Source of the DNA: Azolla caroliniana | Taxonomy: Eukaryota > Polypodiophyta | Assembly (NCBI GenBank): GCA_043228905.1 | Contig: JBHGNT010000009.1 | Coordinates: forward strand, 2,418,001-2,482,000 | Reading direction: 5' to 3' | DNA length: 64,000 nucleotides | Shown: positions 43,790 through 55,744 of the stretch, in pieces | Layout of the letters: every line of letters starts with the position of its first letter | Numbering within the stretch: position 1 is the stretch's first letter | Made by a program: the position numbers and the translations under genes | Notes under the pieces: generated by a model | Seen by the model: the letters and a program-made list of their open reading frames with translations, nothing else | Told to the model about the DNA's origin: nothing | The model's database searches: none

Positions 43790-44105
43790 GGAGGAGAGAG
43801 CTCGGTCCTAATCCGACAACACTTCGTCCTCGCCAAAACGCGATACCTTTTACGATTCCTCTCCCTTTCTTTTATATCCCAAGGAGAGAGGCCGTTACAA
43901 CTTGTTACATCATCTTTATTCTCTATCCTTTCGGACAGAGATATGCCTCGATTTCCTACTTATCAAATCCGTGCGACCTAGGATATTCACATCAGCCAAC
44001 TTGTACCTAAATATGTACATTACAACAAAACTTGTGCCCGCGTGTAAGGGCCAATTCGTGCACATCATTCTCTGATTCCGCCTAGGGACGGTTTTCTCCA
44101 CGACA
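43790..44105 (-). repeat. LTR-B-like fragment
   Basis: Diverged match to the right half of LTR-B: CCGACAACACTTCGTCCTC, a TTTTATA stretch, and the terminus GGGACGGTTTTCTCCACGACA-like ending at 44105. Probably the remnant 5' LTR of Gypsy-E or a relative, cut by Copia-2. Confidence 0.6.
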
Positions 44106-44630
44106 ATGCGTACATGACGTGAGTGGCGGAATTGCGTGAGTCGGAGAGCTAGTACGCAGAAGCGGCGAAAGACGCGAACTGGCGTGCCGCAATGGAGGAA
44201 GAGATGCACGCCTTAACGCAGAACGAGACATGGGACCCGGTTGACGCACCGAAGGGTGTGAAGCCGATCGGATGTCGGTGGGTGTATAAAGTGAAATACA
44301 ATACCGACGGCTCCGTCAATCGATACAAGGCCCACTTAGTAGCAAAAGGCTACGCGCAGAAGCACGACGTGGACTACGATGAGACCTTTGCGCCGGTCGC
44401 GAAGATGACGACTATCCGCGTCCTGCTAGCCGTAGTTATGGCAAAGGGGTGGCACTTACATCAAATGGATGTAAAGAACGCGTTCCTGCAAGGTGATCTT
44501 GAGGAGCAAATGTACATGGTATAGCCCCCCGGTTTTCTATCCGAACAAAACACCTTGGCAGTTTGTTGACTTAAGAAGTCATTGTACGAACTTAAGCAAG
44601 CCCCGCGAGCCTGGAACGACGTCATTACGC
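44106..44630 (+). pseudogene. Copia-I RT fragment
   Basis: Encodes [58 protein letters not shown]...[19 protein letters not shown], then TAG at 44522-44524 and LKKSLYELKQAPRAWND. It is a copia RT N-terminal half, distinct from Copia-1/2 and Copia-J, cut by LTR-B at 44630. Confidence 0.85.
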
Positions 44631-45273
44631 TGTCCAAGTATTCCTCGCGGATGCGTGGAATGAGGCGGGGCCTCGGGGGTCTTGTACCGAAGAGCAAGAG
44701 ACAAAGGAGAAGTGAAGAGACCCACTACGTGCGAGCGTAGATTCACAGGGACACGGCCCTTCGAAACAAAGACGCGAGTGGGACGCCGACGCAGAGAGAC
44801 ACGAATGTAGGTATATATATATTAACAAAGACAAACAACAAGAAGCACAAAGTCGGTTACAACCGAACAGGCCGGCGAACAGATGCTGATGCCTGTTCAT
44901 AAATGCTCAGAAAGAAAGGAGTAGGTTGGAGGTGCTGCCGGAAGCACCTGGGCATTCCTCAGAGCAGCGCGAGCCTCCTCAAACCTGCACAGAAAGAAGC
45001 TACGGAGTTTGGAAGAGAGAGAAGCCTTCGGCCGACAACCCGACAACACTTCGTCCTCTCTATCCGCGATCCGTTCCTCCTCCTCGTCTCCCCCCTTTTA
45101 TAGGCAAGAAAGGAGCCGTTTCCCATTAACTCCCTTCCTACCGAATCTACCTACCCAGGATCTTCTATGTACCTAATTCTCTCTTATGTACAACATAAAG
45201 CGTACGTGCATGAAGAGCCGGTTCCTACGCTCCGGTGCACCGATTCCACTTGTGGACGGTTTTCTTCGCGACA
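44631..45273 (-). repeat. LTR-B without its own internal region (643 bp)
   Basis: Full-length TGTCC...CGCGACA copy, closest to the Gypsy-B 5' LTR at 18038. Flanks are ACGC on the left and CCGC on the right, three of four matching, but the host sequence on the two sides belongs to different elements (copia RT, gypsy gag). It is therefore either an old solo LTR at a pre-existing junction or a product of recombination between two elements. Confidence 0.8.
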
Positions 45274-45715
45274 CCGCCTTTTCGCATTGTCGCCTTGACC
45301 TATCAGAGAAGGTTGGTATCTACGTTTACCGCTTTCTCCTTCCGACTCTTTTGGTTGGTAACGAGCTTTTGTGTCAAACAGAATGCGGGCACGTTCCATC
45401 GCTTCTCCCAAGGTCTTGGGTTGATGAGCGTGGATCTCATAATGAAAATTTATTATGGAAACTATTAATATATAATCCTATCAGTATTTGCTTATTAGAT
45501 GCCGACAAAAGTCCATGCTTTGTTATCATGTCGCGGAAATACTGATTGAATTGGTCAATAGTCCTACCCTTATCAAACAAGTGACACATATCTTGTATCA
45601 CTTTAGAAGTTGTCTTGGGATGGACAAATTCCATCCTGAGAGTCTTTTCAAATGCCTCCCACGTTCCCGGTTTTCTATCCAACCGCTCCCACCATGAGTT
45701 TGCGGCACCGATCAT
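45274..45715 (-). pseudogene. Gypsy-K gag fragment
   Basis: Minus-strand gag core: MIGAANSWWERLDRKPGTWEAFEKTLRMEFVHPKTTSKVIQDMCHLFDKG...FNQYFRDMITKHGLLSASNK, then LGEAMERARILFDTKARYQPKE. This is a retrotransposon gag of a different gypsy lineage from A-F. It joins Copia-J integrase at about 45716 and LTR-B at 45273. Confidence 0.75.
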
Positions 45716-47868
45716 TGTCGAGATGGCTAGGTGTATGTTGAAGGCACAAGCGTTGCCCGACCCATTCTGGACTGAAGCAGTGAATACAACAGTTTACATC
45801 CTCAATCAGACCTACACAAAGGCACTTCAAGGGAAAACACCCCAAGAAACTTAATCAGGCAAGAAACCTTCAATGCTACACTTCAGAACCTTTGGGTGTA
45901 CATGCTGCTACACACATGTTCTAGATGTGAGCAGAAAGAAGTTGGATGCTAAAAGCAAGAAGTGTATCTTTCTTGGATATAGTGAAGAGTCAAAGGCCTA
46001 TCGACTCTACGATCCAGAGGCAATAAAGATATTGACAAGTTGCGATGTGGAGTTCGATGAGGAACGACCATAGCTAGATGAGAACAATGATTCTCAAGTT
46101 ATCTCATCAACTGAAGAAGTATTCCCCGCAATCCCGACCCACTATCCAAAAAAGGAAGCTGAACCATCTGATGGTAACGGCTCACTAGTTCAGCCTATGC
46201 CAATGCCATATGTAAAGAAAATACCTAAGTGGGATCAACAACTCTTCAATGACCGTACTCCTAAAGTTGAGTTTCCTAAAACTTCAACTAATGGATTACG
46301 AAGATCAAGAAGAATACAGGAGCAAGGGAGAACCTCTGACCACATTTTCAACATGGCGCTTATGGTGGACATCATAGGCTCAGTGAGTGAGCCGACCTCA
46401 GTGGAGGAAGCCATGGCCGACCCGAAGTGGAAAGAGGCGATGATATCAAAATACGATAGCATCATGAAAAATGACACGTGGGAGGTCGTAGAGAGGCCAA
46501 CAAAGTGGAAGGTGAGAGGCACCAAGTGGGTGTGGAAAGTAAAGTATAAAGCTAATGGTTCTTTGGAGAAATTTAAGGCCAAGCTAGTAGCACAAGGATA
46601 CTCCCAAATTGAAGGGTTCAATGTACAAGAAACATTTGCCCCGATAGCTCGCATGACAACAATTCGAATGGTCATAGCATTGGCTGCTTCAAGAGGATGG
46701 CCGATTTATCAAATGGATGTCAAATCGGCATTTTTGAATGGGCATCTCAAGGAGGAGGTATACGTGACACAATCACCAGGGTTTGAGATGCCAAATTCCA
46801 AAAACAAAGTCTACAAGCTTAAGAAGGCGTTGTATGGTCTAAAGCAAGCACCTAGACCTTGGAACAAGAGGATAGACAAGTTCTTACAATCAATCGACTT
46901 TAAGCAATGTGCTTCAGATGCAAGTATGTATGTCAAAATGAAGGACGGGAAACAAGTCATCATCATCATTTACGTGGATGATCTAGTACTTATTGGTGAC
47001 CATGAAGAGTGTATTGGCCAAACACAAGAGTGTTTGAAAACTGAGTTTGAAATGACAGACTTGGGGATTTTACACTACTTCCTTGGAATTGAGGTTTGGC
47101 AAACCTCGGTTAGCATCTTCATGTCACAAAGAAAGTACGCAACAGAGATCTTGAAGACCTTTGGGATGATGGACAGCAAGTCGAAGTCGATTCCAATGAA
47201 GTCAAACTGCAAGTTATCCCAAGAAGACCTATCACCAATGGTTGACATAAGGAAGTATATACAGCTAGTAGGAAGTCTAATTTTCCTATGCAACATTAGG
47301 ACGGATATTTGTTTTGTAGTCGGTGTGGTGAGTCAATTCAACAACAAGCCGCATGAGACTCATTGGAAAGTTGCACTACGTGTATTAAAGTACATTGTGG
47401 GTACTTTAAATTACGGAATCTTGTACAAGCCAACAATTGACGAACTTAGTGGATATTGTGACTCCAACTGGGCAGTGGAGATAGTGATTCCAGAAAATCA
47501 GTTTTTGGATCTTATTTTTCAATAGGCTCTGGAGGCTTTTCATGGAGTATTAAAAACAACCAACAGTGGCACTATCTTCAACGGAGGCAGAATACAAAGC
47601 AGCATGCATAACAGCATGCGAGGTAGTTTGGCTAAGAAGAATCCTTATGGATGTGGCGGTTCCAATAAGGACAACAACAGTATTGCGGTGTGACAATCAG
47701 AGTTGCATGTTCATTGCCAAGAACCATGTATTTCATGCACGTACTAAACACATAGAGATTCAGTATCACTATGTGCGAGAGCTAATAAATGATGAGACTG
47801 TGGAGCTTGAGTACTGTCCGACATCAGAAAATGCTATGGATATATTCACAAAGGAGCTTGGAGCATAA
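45716..47868 (+). pseudogene. pol: Copia-J integrase end, RT and RNase H
   Basis: AT-richer copia element. One frame runs from 45716 to 47525 with TAA at 45852-45854 and TAG at 46071-46073. It encodes the integrase C-terminus (FWTEAVNTTVYILNQTYTKALQGKTP...KCIFLGYSEESKAYRLYDPE), then complete RT (VEEAMADPKWKEAM..., MDVKSAFLNGHLKEEVYV, YGLKQAPR, IYVDDLVLIGD at about 46971) and the RNase H start. A frameshift near 47480 precedes 47566-47868 (LSSTEAEYKAACITACEVVWLRRIL...HARTKHIEIQYHYV...FTKELGA). Gag and protease are absent, so it is 5'-truncated. Confidence 0.92.
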
Positions 47869-47946
47869 CAACTACAACAACACCTTCGACGACTAGGAGT
47901 TGGCCCAATTCCAAGTGAACTCAATGGGTTCACCATTGAGGGGGCA

Positions 47947-48525
47947 TGTTAGATATAATTAATGATCAACCCCAATTTGTAAATCTATCCCCATATGTGC
48001 TCTTAGAGTGCACATTTTGTGATAGCGCCGCAAATGATGAGCGACTAGTGTGCAACTCGACCATATGGGTCGATAAGGTGTTAATCTAGGAAACCGTAGA
48101 TGCGTAGAACACAATGGATTTAGGAAAGAGCAAAATAGGTAATCAAGTCAACTAGAATATTTTGTGGGCAAGTTACAATGTACTTAGTCTTGAAGTACGT
48201 GCCATTGACTTCAAGATAAGTACTATCTAGCACTAGCCTATATCTAGGGAGTTGGGTCATATTAAATGACAAGTCAATTGACAGAAAAGGAATATCTCCA
48301 CTACTATCAACTGACATGCACATTTAATGTTGCACTCAGACCAAATAGAGAATATAATCCACTCTCTTACACAGTGGTGTATTGATAATCAATCCCCACT
48401 AATTTTGTAGTGAATTTTAGACCATGAGGTCGATAAAAGGAGTGCGAGCGGTATACAATCGGTGGGTGGGTGTATGTGAGGGAGAATCAGAGGGAGAATG
48501 AGAGTGAAAGAAGAGAAATGTGAGT

Positions 48526-48596
<71 letters not shown>

Positions 48597-49053
48597 TGTT
48601 CAAATTTGATGATGTGGGAGGTATGGGGGTTGATATATTTGATGTGGGATAAAAGATTTTATGGGCTTATTTGAAAACAAGTAGGGGAGAGTGAGAGAGA
48701 AAGAGAGAGGAAGGGTAGAAGAGAAGTGTGTGATGTGGGAGTTAGGGAGGGTGAAGTATATTGGTGTGTATGAAAAGATTGTATGGAGATCTTTGAAAAC
48801 AAGAGGGGGGTATGAGAGGGCAAGGGTAGGAAGCTAAATTGAGAACAATTGGAGGGTAGATTGGAAATTAAAGTGTGATCACACATCACACACTTCTCAA
48901 AGCTCTAAGGTGTGAGCGCATGGGTGAACTACCATTGTGAGCTACTCTCATATGTAATAGAAGTTTTGTTTTTATATATCCATCTCTGTGGTTGTAACTC
49001 TATATACCTATCTAATCGATTCTCAATATTTCTAATATCTTCTTCCCCAAACA
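47947..49053 (+). repeat. Probable 3' LTR of Copia-J
   Basis: Begins TGTTAGATATAATTAATG directly after the purine tract ATTGAGGGGGCA. The end is uncertain; TTCCCCAAACA at 49053 is a reasonable CA terminus. It contains a compound (GA)n(GT)n microsatellite and low-complexity GAGAGTG sequence. Confidence 0.5.
48529..48594 (+). repeat. Compound (GA)n(GT)n microsatellite
   Basis: About 17 GA units followed by about 16 GT units within the presumed Copia-J LTR. Confidence 0.95.
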
Positions 49054-52000
49054 TGGAGATTGTAGTAATTGATGCATGCAAGAGTCATCCCTTTGTCTAT
49101 TGTCCACACGATTTTTCTATTAATGACTTAGCTAACATTTTCTTCAATGTGAGATGAGTTGTTAATGTGCAAGGAGACATTGACATTATGTATATTTAGC
49201 CTTGAATAAGTTTGTGAGTCTTGAAGTATCAAAATTTGAATGAATGCTCCACCTTCATCCACAATTGAGTTTGCTTTCCACATGATGTTATTATTTACAC
49301 ATTTCTCTTGTCGTCACAATGTGCACTTTAATTACCACGTTTATTAGTACAATTCTTGAACATCAAGAGTCACTACCCAATACCAAGGTTTACTTTGTCC
49401 CTATAGGTCATATTTGACATTTGTTGTTGATAATAAAAAATTGATTCTCTCTCATTGGGTAGTCCAACTTTGTGAATATGATACATACATAGGGAACTAA
49501 GGTGTCGATATTGTAGCATACTTATTAAAGTGTTTCGAACCTCCATATGTATAGCAAGCAATGCTCAAGTGTTTGTATTTTGGATAGTTTTGAATAAAGT
49601 TTGTGTAATGTAGTTGAACAATGAATAGTAACAAAAGATACAAATATGCCACTTTTTTGGGATGTTTTTTGTTCACAATCCTTCGTTATGAAGTTATGGA
49701 AGTAGGATAGTTTTTGCACACACCCATTTGTTATGAAATTGCAAGAGTATGATGTTTTTTATATTGAAACTTTTGTCACTCTAAGCACAATTTGGGAGCT
49801 TATTTGCATGTTTTCTTCAAACAAAATGTGATCCTCTATATGTGGAACATTATACTTAATCATATTTCAGCATGATCTTGCCCTCTTTAATATACACAAG
49901 ATTGATTAGTTTATAGGAAATTATTGTTAGTATGCATAATATCATGCTTCATAGAAGTTCATACCACTGAAATGTGAATTTTTTTAAGCACATATCATGC
50001 TATAACTCTAAATGCCCCTTTTTAAAAGTAGAGAACAAATCTACAATAATATTGAGGCCTATATTCACGATGGACAACTATTGTGCTACTTCTTTTATGG
50101 TTTGGAATCTCGATGGTTGGGGCTAAGTTAATCATGTTAAAGTATCCAGATTATACACAATAGTTTTCAAAAGATGTGCTCTAGTGTAGCTACTCATCTC
50201 TTGACAATTGATACCTTTAGTCACATAAAAAAGAGGGGCTGTAACATTGCATTTTTCACGAGTATCATTTATGAAATCAACTATCTTTGTATTGTTTTGC
50301 AAATAATATCATGCCAACATTTCATTTGGAATCATGCACGCATGTGAAGATACACATGTACATGCATGTACACATCACCAAGTTTGAGATGAGAGCCACT
50401 TTAAGAAGTGCATCGGCGAGCCAATCTTAATTGAGAGTGATTGTTAACAAGGGAAAATTAAAGCAAAGCTCTTTTGTGAACATTAAAAGGGATTTGAAGG
50501 AATAGAATAAAGGGCTTTTTTTTCCAAAAAGATTTCCATCATTAGTATTAAGAAAAAACGCCGGAAGGCTACAAAATGTACATTTAGAGAGTGTTATATA
50601 CAAAAAGGATGATCAAGGCAAGGGCCAGGGGTGATGATATTTCCAAATTGGTCCTTGAGAGGAGACCGTGAATAGAGGCATCTTCCGTCATAACTGCAAT
50701 AATTTTTTCCTTTTCCTAAGAACAACCTCCAAAGAGCCTGACATATTGTCATATTGCCCAGTGCCCACACACTACCGCCAATAAAGCTCTCCCATAATTC
50801 CGGAAATACATCTAAGAGAAAGGGAATTATGGAATTATATTGTCTTTTACAACGATACTTCCATAAGGTTCATAATGTAACCGTAGATACTGTTTTCCAT
50901 ACATGGGTTGCACGCATTTGCTTTCAAGGTTGCTGAGAAGGGGAAACAGATATTAGATGCCTGTTGATGATTGTCTTATCCTCTAGAGCATCATCTGCCT
51001 CATACAATATTAGAATAAAGAGCTTTTGACTTGTAGTTAAGAGAGAAATATATGCTCTTGAAAAATGATATACCAAATTCCAAGCCTCTTTTTATGAAAC
51101 ATGGGTCCGATACTGTTTGAAAAAAAGGCTAAATCAAATCAATTGTTCTGATAAATCCTTTTGCAAAATATTATGAATGTTATTTCAAAAAGACAAGTAA
51201 TAGTTATCCACATGCCATTTGCCATAATTGTTTATATAATTTGAAAAAAGTCTAAATCAAATAATTGTTTCGAGTACAAGTCAGGTAAAGCAAAAAAGGC
51301 AATAAGAATGGAAACCATTTGCCATAATTATTGATACCATTTGAAGAAAGACTAAATCAAATAAATTGTTCTGATTAAACCCTTTTGCAAAATTATTTAT
51401 TTATTAATTTTTTCCAAAACTCTTTTGCAAAATATTATGAATGCTATTTCAAAAAGACGAGTAATAGTTAAAAAAGACTACATCAAATCAATTGTTATGA
51501 GTAAAAGCTAGGTAAAGCACAAAAGGAAAATAAGACGGAAGCGTCCACATAAGTGACAATATGTGTACTATTGTTTAGAGTTTTGATTAAACATATCACA
51601 AAATAGATCATAAGCATCACATGATGTTTGGTTATAATTCGATTTACATTTGACACCAATAATGTTGGGTATGCATTGTAATTTATAAATAGGTAGAATG
51701 AAGTATATACCAGCATTACCAGCCTTTCTCAAGTAATCTTCCAATGGTGAAACGTTGAACCAAACTCTTTCGAATGCAATGACATGTATTCGCACTCATG
51801 CTTATGTGTAACCTACGAATACGTCATCTATTTCTCTACGGGTTGGTGACAAATACGCATGCATTCGATGAAGGTGAAAGTCAAGTGATAGAAAAATCGA
51901 CACACACATTCGGCCTTCGGCAACAAGAACTTGTAGTTGTATGGTCATGAGCTACAAAATCTCCAAACATCATAGATTCTGATCGATAAAAGTGTTTACA

Positions 52001-52320
52001 CATTTCTCTACATGTGAAACGGGGGGCTATTCTTTGGGGGGGGGAGATTATTTTCCTAGCAACACAAAGAGATGTCATTATATCGAGAGGGTGCGATCAG
52101 GTGTGTCCTCGGGTGGCTAGTGTCGAAGAGCACTTTGCTCGATTTTAGAGCTGCATTTGCTTAGGAATGAAGACACGCATCCGAAAAGAGAAGAAATAAG
52201 AAACGGAATGAAGTAAGGATAAGATTCGGGACATTGCTCGCTTTCTCTTTGCTTGAATTCGGACTTGCCCGAGGTTAATGAACATAATTAGCCAGTATTA
52301 GCAACCCTGCTAATCATAAT
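49054..52320. other. AT-rich stretch without recognisable genes
   Basis: Only short open frames without recognisable similarity. Contains an imperfect repeat cluster (51080-51520) and a run of ten G near 52030. No RT, transposase or gene motif was seen. Confidence 0.6.
51080..51520 (+). repeat. Cluster of imperfect direct repeats
   Basis: Three to four diverged copies share the motifs GACTAAATCAAAT-AATTGTT, CTTTTGCAAAATATTATGAA, TTTCAAAAAGAC-AGTAATAGTT and CATTTGCCATAATT in similar order. Two copies read CTTTTGCAAAATATTATGAA exactly (near 51160 and 51422). Confidence 0.7.
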
Positions 52321-52328
52321 TATAAATA
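52321..52328 (+). promoter_or_regulatory. TATA box of the DUF761 gene
   Basis: TATAAATA in AATTATAAATAGATCGG, about 144 nt before the ATG at 52472, implying a leader of about 110-120 nt. Confidence 0.6.
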
Positions 52329-52385
52329 GATCGGAGTCCCTTAATTAACAATTAGCAAATGGATTACTGTCAATTATAATAATAG

Positions 52386-52390
<5 letters not shown>

Positions 52391-52418
<28 letters not shown>

Positions 52419-52437
52419 TGTGTGTGTGTGTGTGTGT
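52391..52437 (+). repeat. (GA)n(GT)n microsatellite in the leader of the DUF761 gene
   Basis: About 14 GA units then about 10 GT units, 35 nt upstream of the ATG. GA tracts are common in plant leaders; length variation here could affect expression. Confidence 0.9.
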
Positions 52438-52471
52438 TTGCTCTGCACACAGAGAGAAATAGCGAGAGACA

Positions 52472-53548
52472 ATGCAAGCTTCCATGGAAGCTCGAAAAAT
52501 ACGGATCTTGCTCTGCACGGCATCGATCTCCGCTTTCTTCTTCATCTCTTTCCTCTTCTTTTTCTTCTTCTTCGTTTTCCCTCTCCTACCTCCCCTTAAA
52601 CCTTTTCTTTTACATCTCCTCTATCGTGTCCGCGACATCTTGGCCTTCCTAACCTTCACTGCCGCCATAGCGGCTGCAATCTTTAAAACTCAGAAGAAAT
52701 CAGGGAAAGAAGAAGCAAAAACAGCGCCGTATTCTTTCACAGCTTCCCACCATTTCTCCACGATCTTCTGTGAGTTTCAAGAAGAAGTAACTAATTTTCT
52801 CTTGGAAGACCTACAAGAAAATCCCCAAAAAGGGCTATTTCATAGATCAGAAAAGATAGAAATAACTCGAAGTTGCGACGATTTGGGTTCCAACACAAAA
52901 CCTACTCAGGTTTTTCAAAGAAAGGTTTCTCTTCTTCATAGAAGAGCTAACTCTTTCGATGAGCTTTTAAATAACGATTCACCTAATAATGAAGCTAAGT
53001 TCGATCTTGGACAAACCCTCATTGACAAAAAGGTAAATTTTTCTGCTTCACAGTCTCTTACTACAAATCCTACCCACAATAATGCTAAGAGAATGCGATG
53101 TGATGATGTTGTAATTTCAACACCATTAAATGCAACAAAGTCTATGCTTGCTTTTACGAATGAGGAGCAAAAGATAGAATATGATGGTGATGATGTTTCT
53201 TTACCATTAATGACAACAAAATCTATCTTTAATGTTAAGGATGAGGATCAGAAAATTGAATGTAATGATAGTGTTTCTATACGATCAAGGACAAGAATAT
53301 CTAGCCTTGATGTTAAAAATGAGGATCAAAAGACAGGACGTGATCATGTTTTTTCTTCAACATTAATGGCAACAAATACTGTCCATAATGTTAAAGATGA
53401 TGAGTATCAAACAGAACTAGATGGAGACATTGAATCGAGCCCTAATGAGATCAATCGGAAAGCTGATGCTTTCATTGCCAGGGTTAACAATCAAATACGG
53501 CTTCAAAATGTGGATTCCTTCCGAAGACACAGAAATAGAATTGCTTGA
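52472..53548 (+). CDS. DUF761-type membrane-anchored plant protein
   Basis: Single-exon gene of 358 codons, the only convincing host gene here. ATG chosen because it follows TATA box and leader in a good context (GACAATGC) and starts the hydrophobic N-terminus. Residues about 11-40 and 55-71 are strongly hydrophobic, suggesting two membrane segments. The C-terminal NEINRKADAFIARVNNQIRLQ (about 325-344) is the hallmark of DUF761, also called the cotton fibre-expressed protein family, whose function is largely unknown. Residues about 212-320 hold four diverged repeats of 25-30 residues ending in EDQKIE-like motifs (EEQKIE, EDQKIE, EDQKTG, EYQTEL). No stop or frameshift; base composition is AT-rich like its surroundings. 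Confidence 0.85.
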   Translation: MQASMEARKIRILLCTASISAFFFISFLFFFFFFVFPLLPPLKPFLLHLLYRVRDILAFLTFTAAIAAAIFKTQKKSGKEEAKTAPYSFTASHHFSTIFCEFQEEVTNFLLEDLQENPQKGLFHRSEKIEITRSCDDLGSNTKPTQVFQRKVSLLHRRANSFDELLNNDSPNNEAKFDLGQTLIDKKVNFSASQSLTTNPTHNNAKRMRCDDVVISTPLNATKSMLAFTNEEQKIEYDGDDVSLPLMTTKSIFNVKDEDQKIECNDSVSIRSRTRISSLDVKNEDQKTGRDHVFSSTLMATNTVHNVKDDEYQTELDGDIESSPNEINRKADAFIARVNNQIRLQNVDSFRRHRNRIA

Positions 53549-55199
53549 AAGTAACTTACTGAGCAAAACTGGTTGGTTTGAGCAGTGGTGATTTGGTTAG
53601 GTTGGTTTAACAAAATTACTGTTAAGTAAAGCCAATATCTCAATGTAACGTATTTAATGATGTTGGTTGAGTGAGGAGTTAAAAAAGTATCAATGTAATG
53701 TATATTAACAATGCTTCAGATTTTTCTAAAAATGTTGTTGAGCTGGGCTCTATTTTAGGTTTGTTAAAGAAAAATATTAAAGTGAAGTTTGTCTCTTGGA
53801 TCATATTGTAGGCGCGCTCAATATATTGAAACAGGCATACGTTCGGTCTGAATCATGCTCAATCTCTGCGCAAAACATGCTTAAATTTTGTCTAAAGTAC
53901 ATCTAGTTGAGCTATGGTAATTCATGGCTGGTCCAAGAAGAGCATTAAGATTGAAGATTCCATCTCGTATCTAAATGTGGGTATTACTAATGTATCCAAA
54001 TCATGCTTACATTTTATGTATCCCATGCTTACCTTCTACTCAAATCATGCTTTCATTCAGTTGTGAATATGCACACAATTTGTGTCAAATACAGGTAAAG
54101 TTTCGAGCTTGTTTCGTTCATTTTTTGCTTAGACAGTGTAGTTTTTCCTTAGCTCATATACTAAAGCTGAATGATGTGTTAAACCATAGCAATGCCCAAT
54201 GCCCATCTAGGAAGGCTACACAATTGCAGATGGATCATATAATATCTATTGGTAAGGTGTAACATCTCAGCTTTTTGTATTATAATTTATCAGTATCGAT
54301 GATGGGAGTGGTGAGCATGTCGCTTCGTAAAATACATCGTTATGAATATTCTATGGAGAAAGAAATTTTATTTGACCATCATGTAACATGCACTCCTCTA
54401 CTTGAACATTGAGAAAGCGATTTTGTTCTCTCAAAAGTTTGTCTTAAACTACACAAATATTCACAGTATTATATGTATATCTTTGCTCGATGTCTAAGGC
54501 AATGTTTGAAACAGAGGAAGATTTGGATTAGAAAATTTATGTCAAAATCATAGTTTGGGGGAGTACAAAACAAATGCTCTTTTTTGAGAGAAGAAATTCA
54601 GATTAAAGAATTGTTATCAGCTTTTGCGCCTTACAAACGGCAATGGCAACAAATTTAGCTTTAAGTCAAAGCAGAACACCATTTGCATATAATTTCTTAG
54701 TAAAGACCCATTTGTTTGGAGATGAGATTCTAGTACCAAGTACCATTTCACTAGTAAACCATCAATCTCAACTTGTATTATTTCCTTCCATTTATATCCA
54801 ATCCAAATTGTGAATTGTTTGCTTCTTTAACACTAAATGTGAAACCATTACCATCAAGAGCCTCTTAATCATGTGTAAAATTTGCTTATGGAGAAGGATT
54901 TGCCACTAAAGCTTCTTATGGCTCAAAATTTCTTCCATAAAATCTATCTTACGGGAATTACTAAGGCAACCACTCCACTCCAATTTTGGTGGAGCTTTTA
55001 GTGGAGATTCTTTGTGTGGAGATCTATTGGCTTGAAGTAGTCAATGCTACTTGCCATAAATAATTTGAAATGCTTGCTACATGTAACTCTTGTTGAGAAA
55101 CATTTCCAAGTGTAGCATTGTTGGTCGTAGGAGTTGGTTTGCACTTTTGTTTTCTTAAAATTTTACAGATGAGAATGTTATATACAAATCCTTGTAGGG
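53549..55199. other. 3' flank of the DUF761 gene, no gene seen
   Basis: AT-rich DNA with only short frames and no similarity that I recognise. The gene's poly(A) region should lie in the first few hundred bases. Confidence 0.6.
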
Positions 55200-55450
55200 A
55201 TGCGACAATTCCATCTTATGTGGATGCCCACTTACTCAAGAAAGGGAGAGGACGACCATTATTGGATGAAGGCTAGTGCCACAGACACACCAACTGCGAA
55301 CTATGCACTAGAAGTGACAAGGCTAGAAACTCGGGAAGTTGGGGGTGACGAGGCGAGGAACTTAAGAAGCTGGGCACGACACAAGAGCATGAAGACAAAG
55401 ATAAAGATTGAGGAGACAAGATGGAGCGAAATTAGAATACTAGATTGATG

Positions 55451-55744
55451 TGTCAATGATTGGTGTTGAATCCCTTGAAAGGGACCAAGGAGGTTACAAG
55501 TTTTATACTGTGAGCTGAAGTACATGCATTAGAAATATTCTAGAGAATATTTTCGAGAATATTCTAGAACCCTGTAGAACCTTTTAGTTCTAGAACTTTC
55601 TAAAAAATCCTAGAACTTGAATAGATAAGATACATAACATGACCATATATTTGGATGTGTTGGTTACAACATAACACTTGACTATAATTCAAGAGGTCAA
55701 GCAAGAGTTCGAATCTTGACATAATTGATGTCATGTCTATGACA
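55451..55744 (-). repeat. LTR-like arm G-left (about 294 bp)
   Basis: On minus it starts TGTCATAGACATGACATC and ends ATCATTGACA, with TATAAAA in the same orientation as the TATAAATA of the right arm. It is inverted relative to 56107-56419. Similarity to the right arm continues about 50 bp beyond the LTR-like end, into presumed internal sequence. Confidence 0.65.
55659..55720 (+). other. tRNA-like fold inside arm G-left
   Basis: GTTG-GTTA-CAAC (55659-55670), a perfect 5-bp anticodon-like stem CTTGA-CTATAAT-TCAAG (55677-55693, anticodon position ATA) and a perfect 5-bp T-arm CAAGA-GTTCGAA-TCTTG (55702-55718). No acceptor stem is visible and the spacer before the anticodon arm is too long, so it is tRNA-derived, not a functional tRNA. 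Confidence 0.6.

Noticed and set aside
50560-50960. Possible LINE 3' end (GC-richer patch with a Cys-rich antisense reading)
   Set aside because: No RT, endonuclease or poly(A) tail could be seen; frames are broken and the resemblance is vague.
52383-52420. Leader of the DUF761 gene as a copia-LTR-derived promoter, because GTACACAGAGAGAG also occurs in Copia LTRs
   Set aside because: Similarity is limited to a short GA tract; no other LTR motif is shared.
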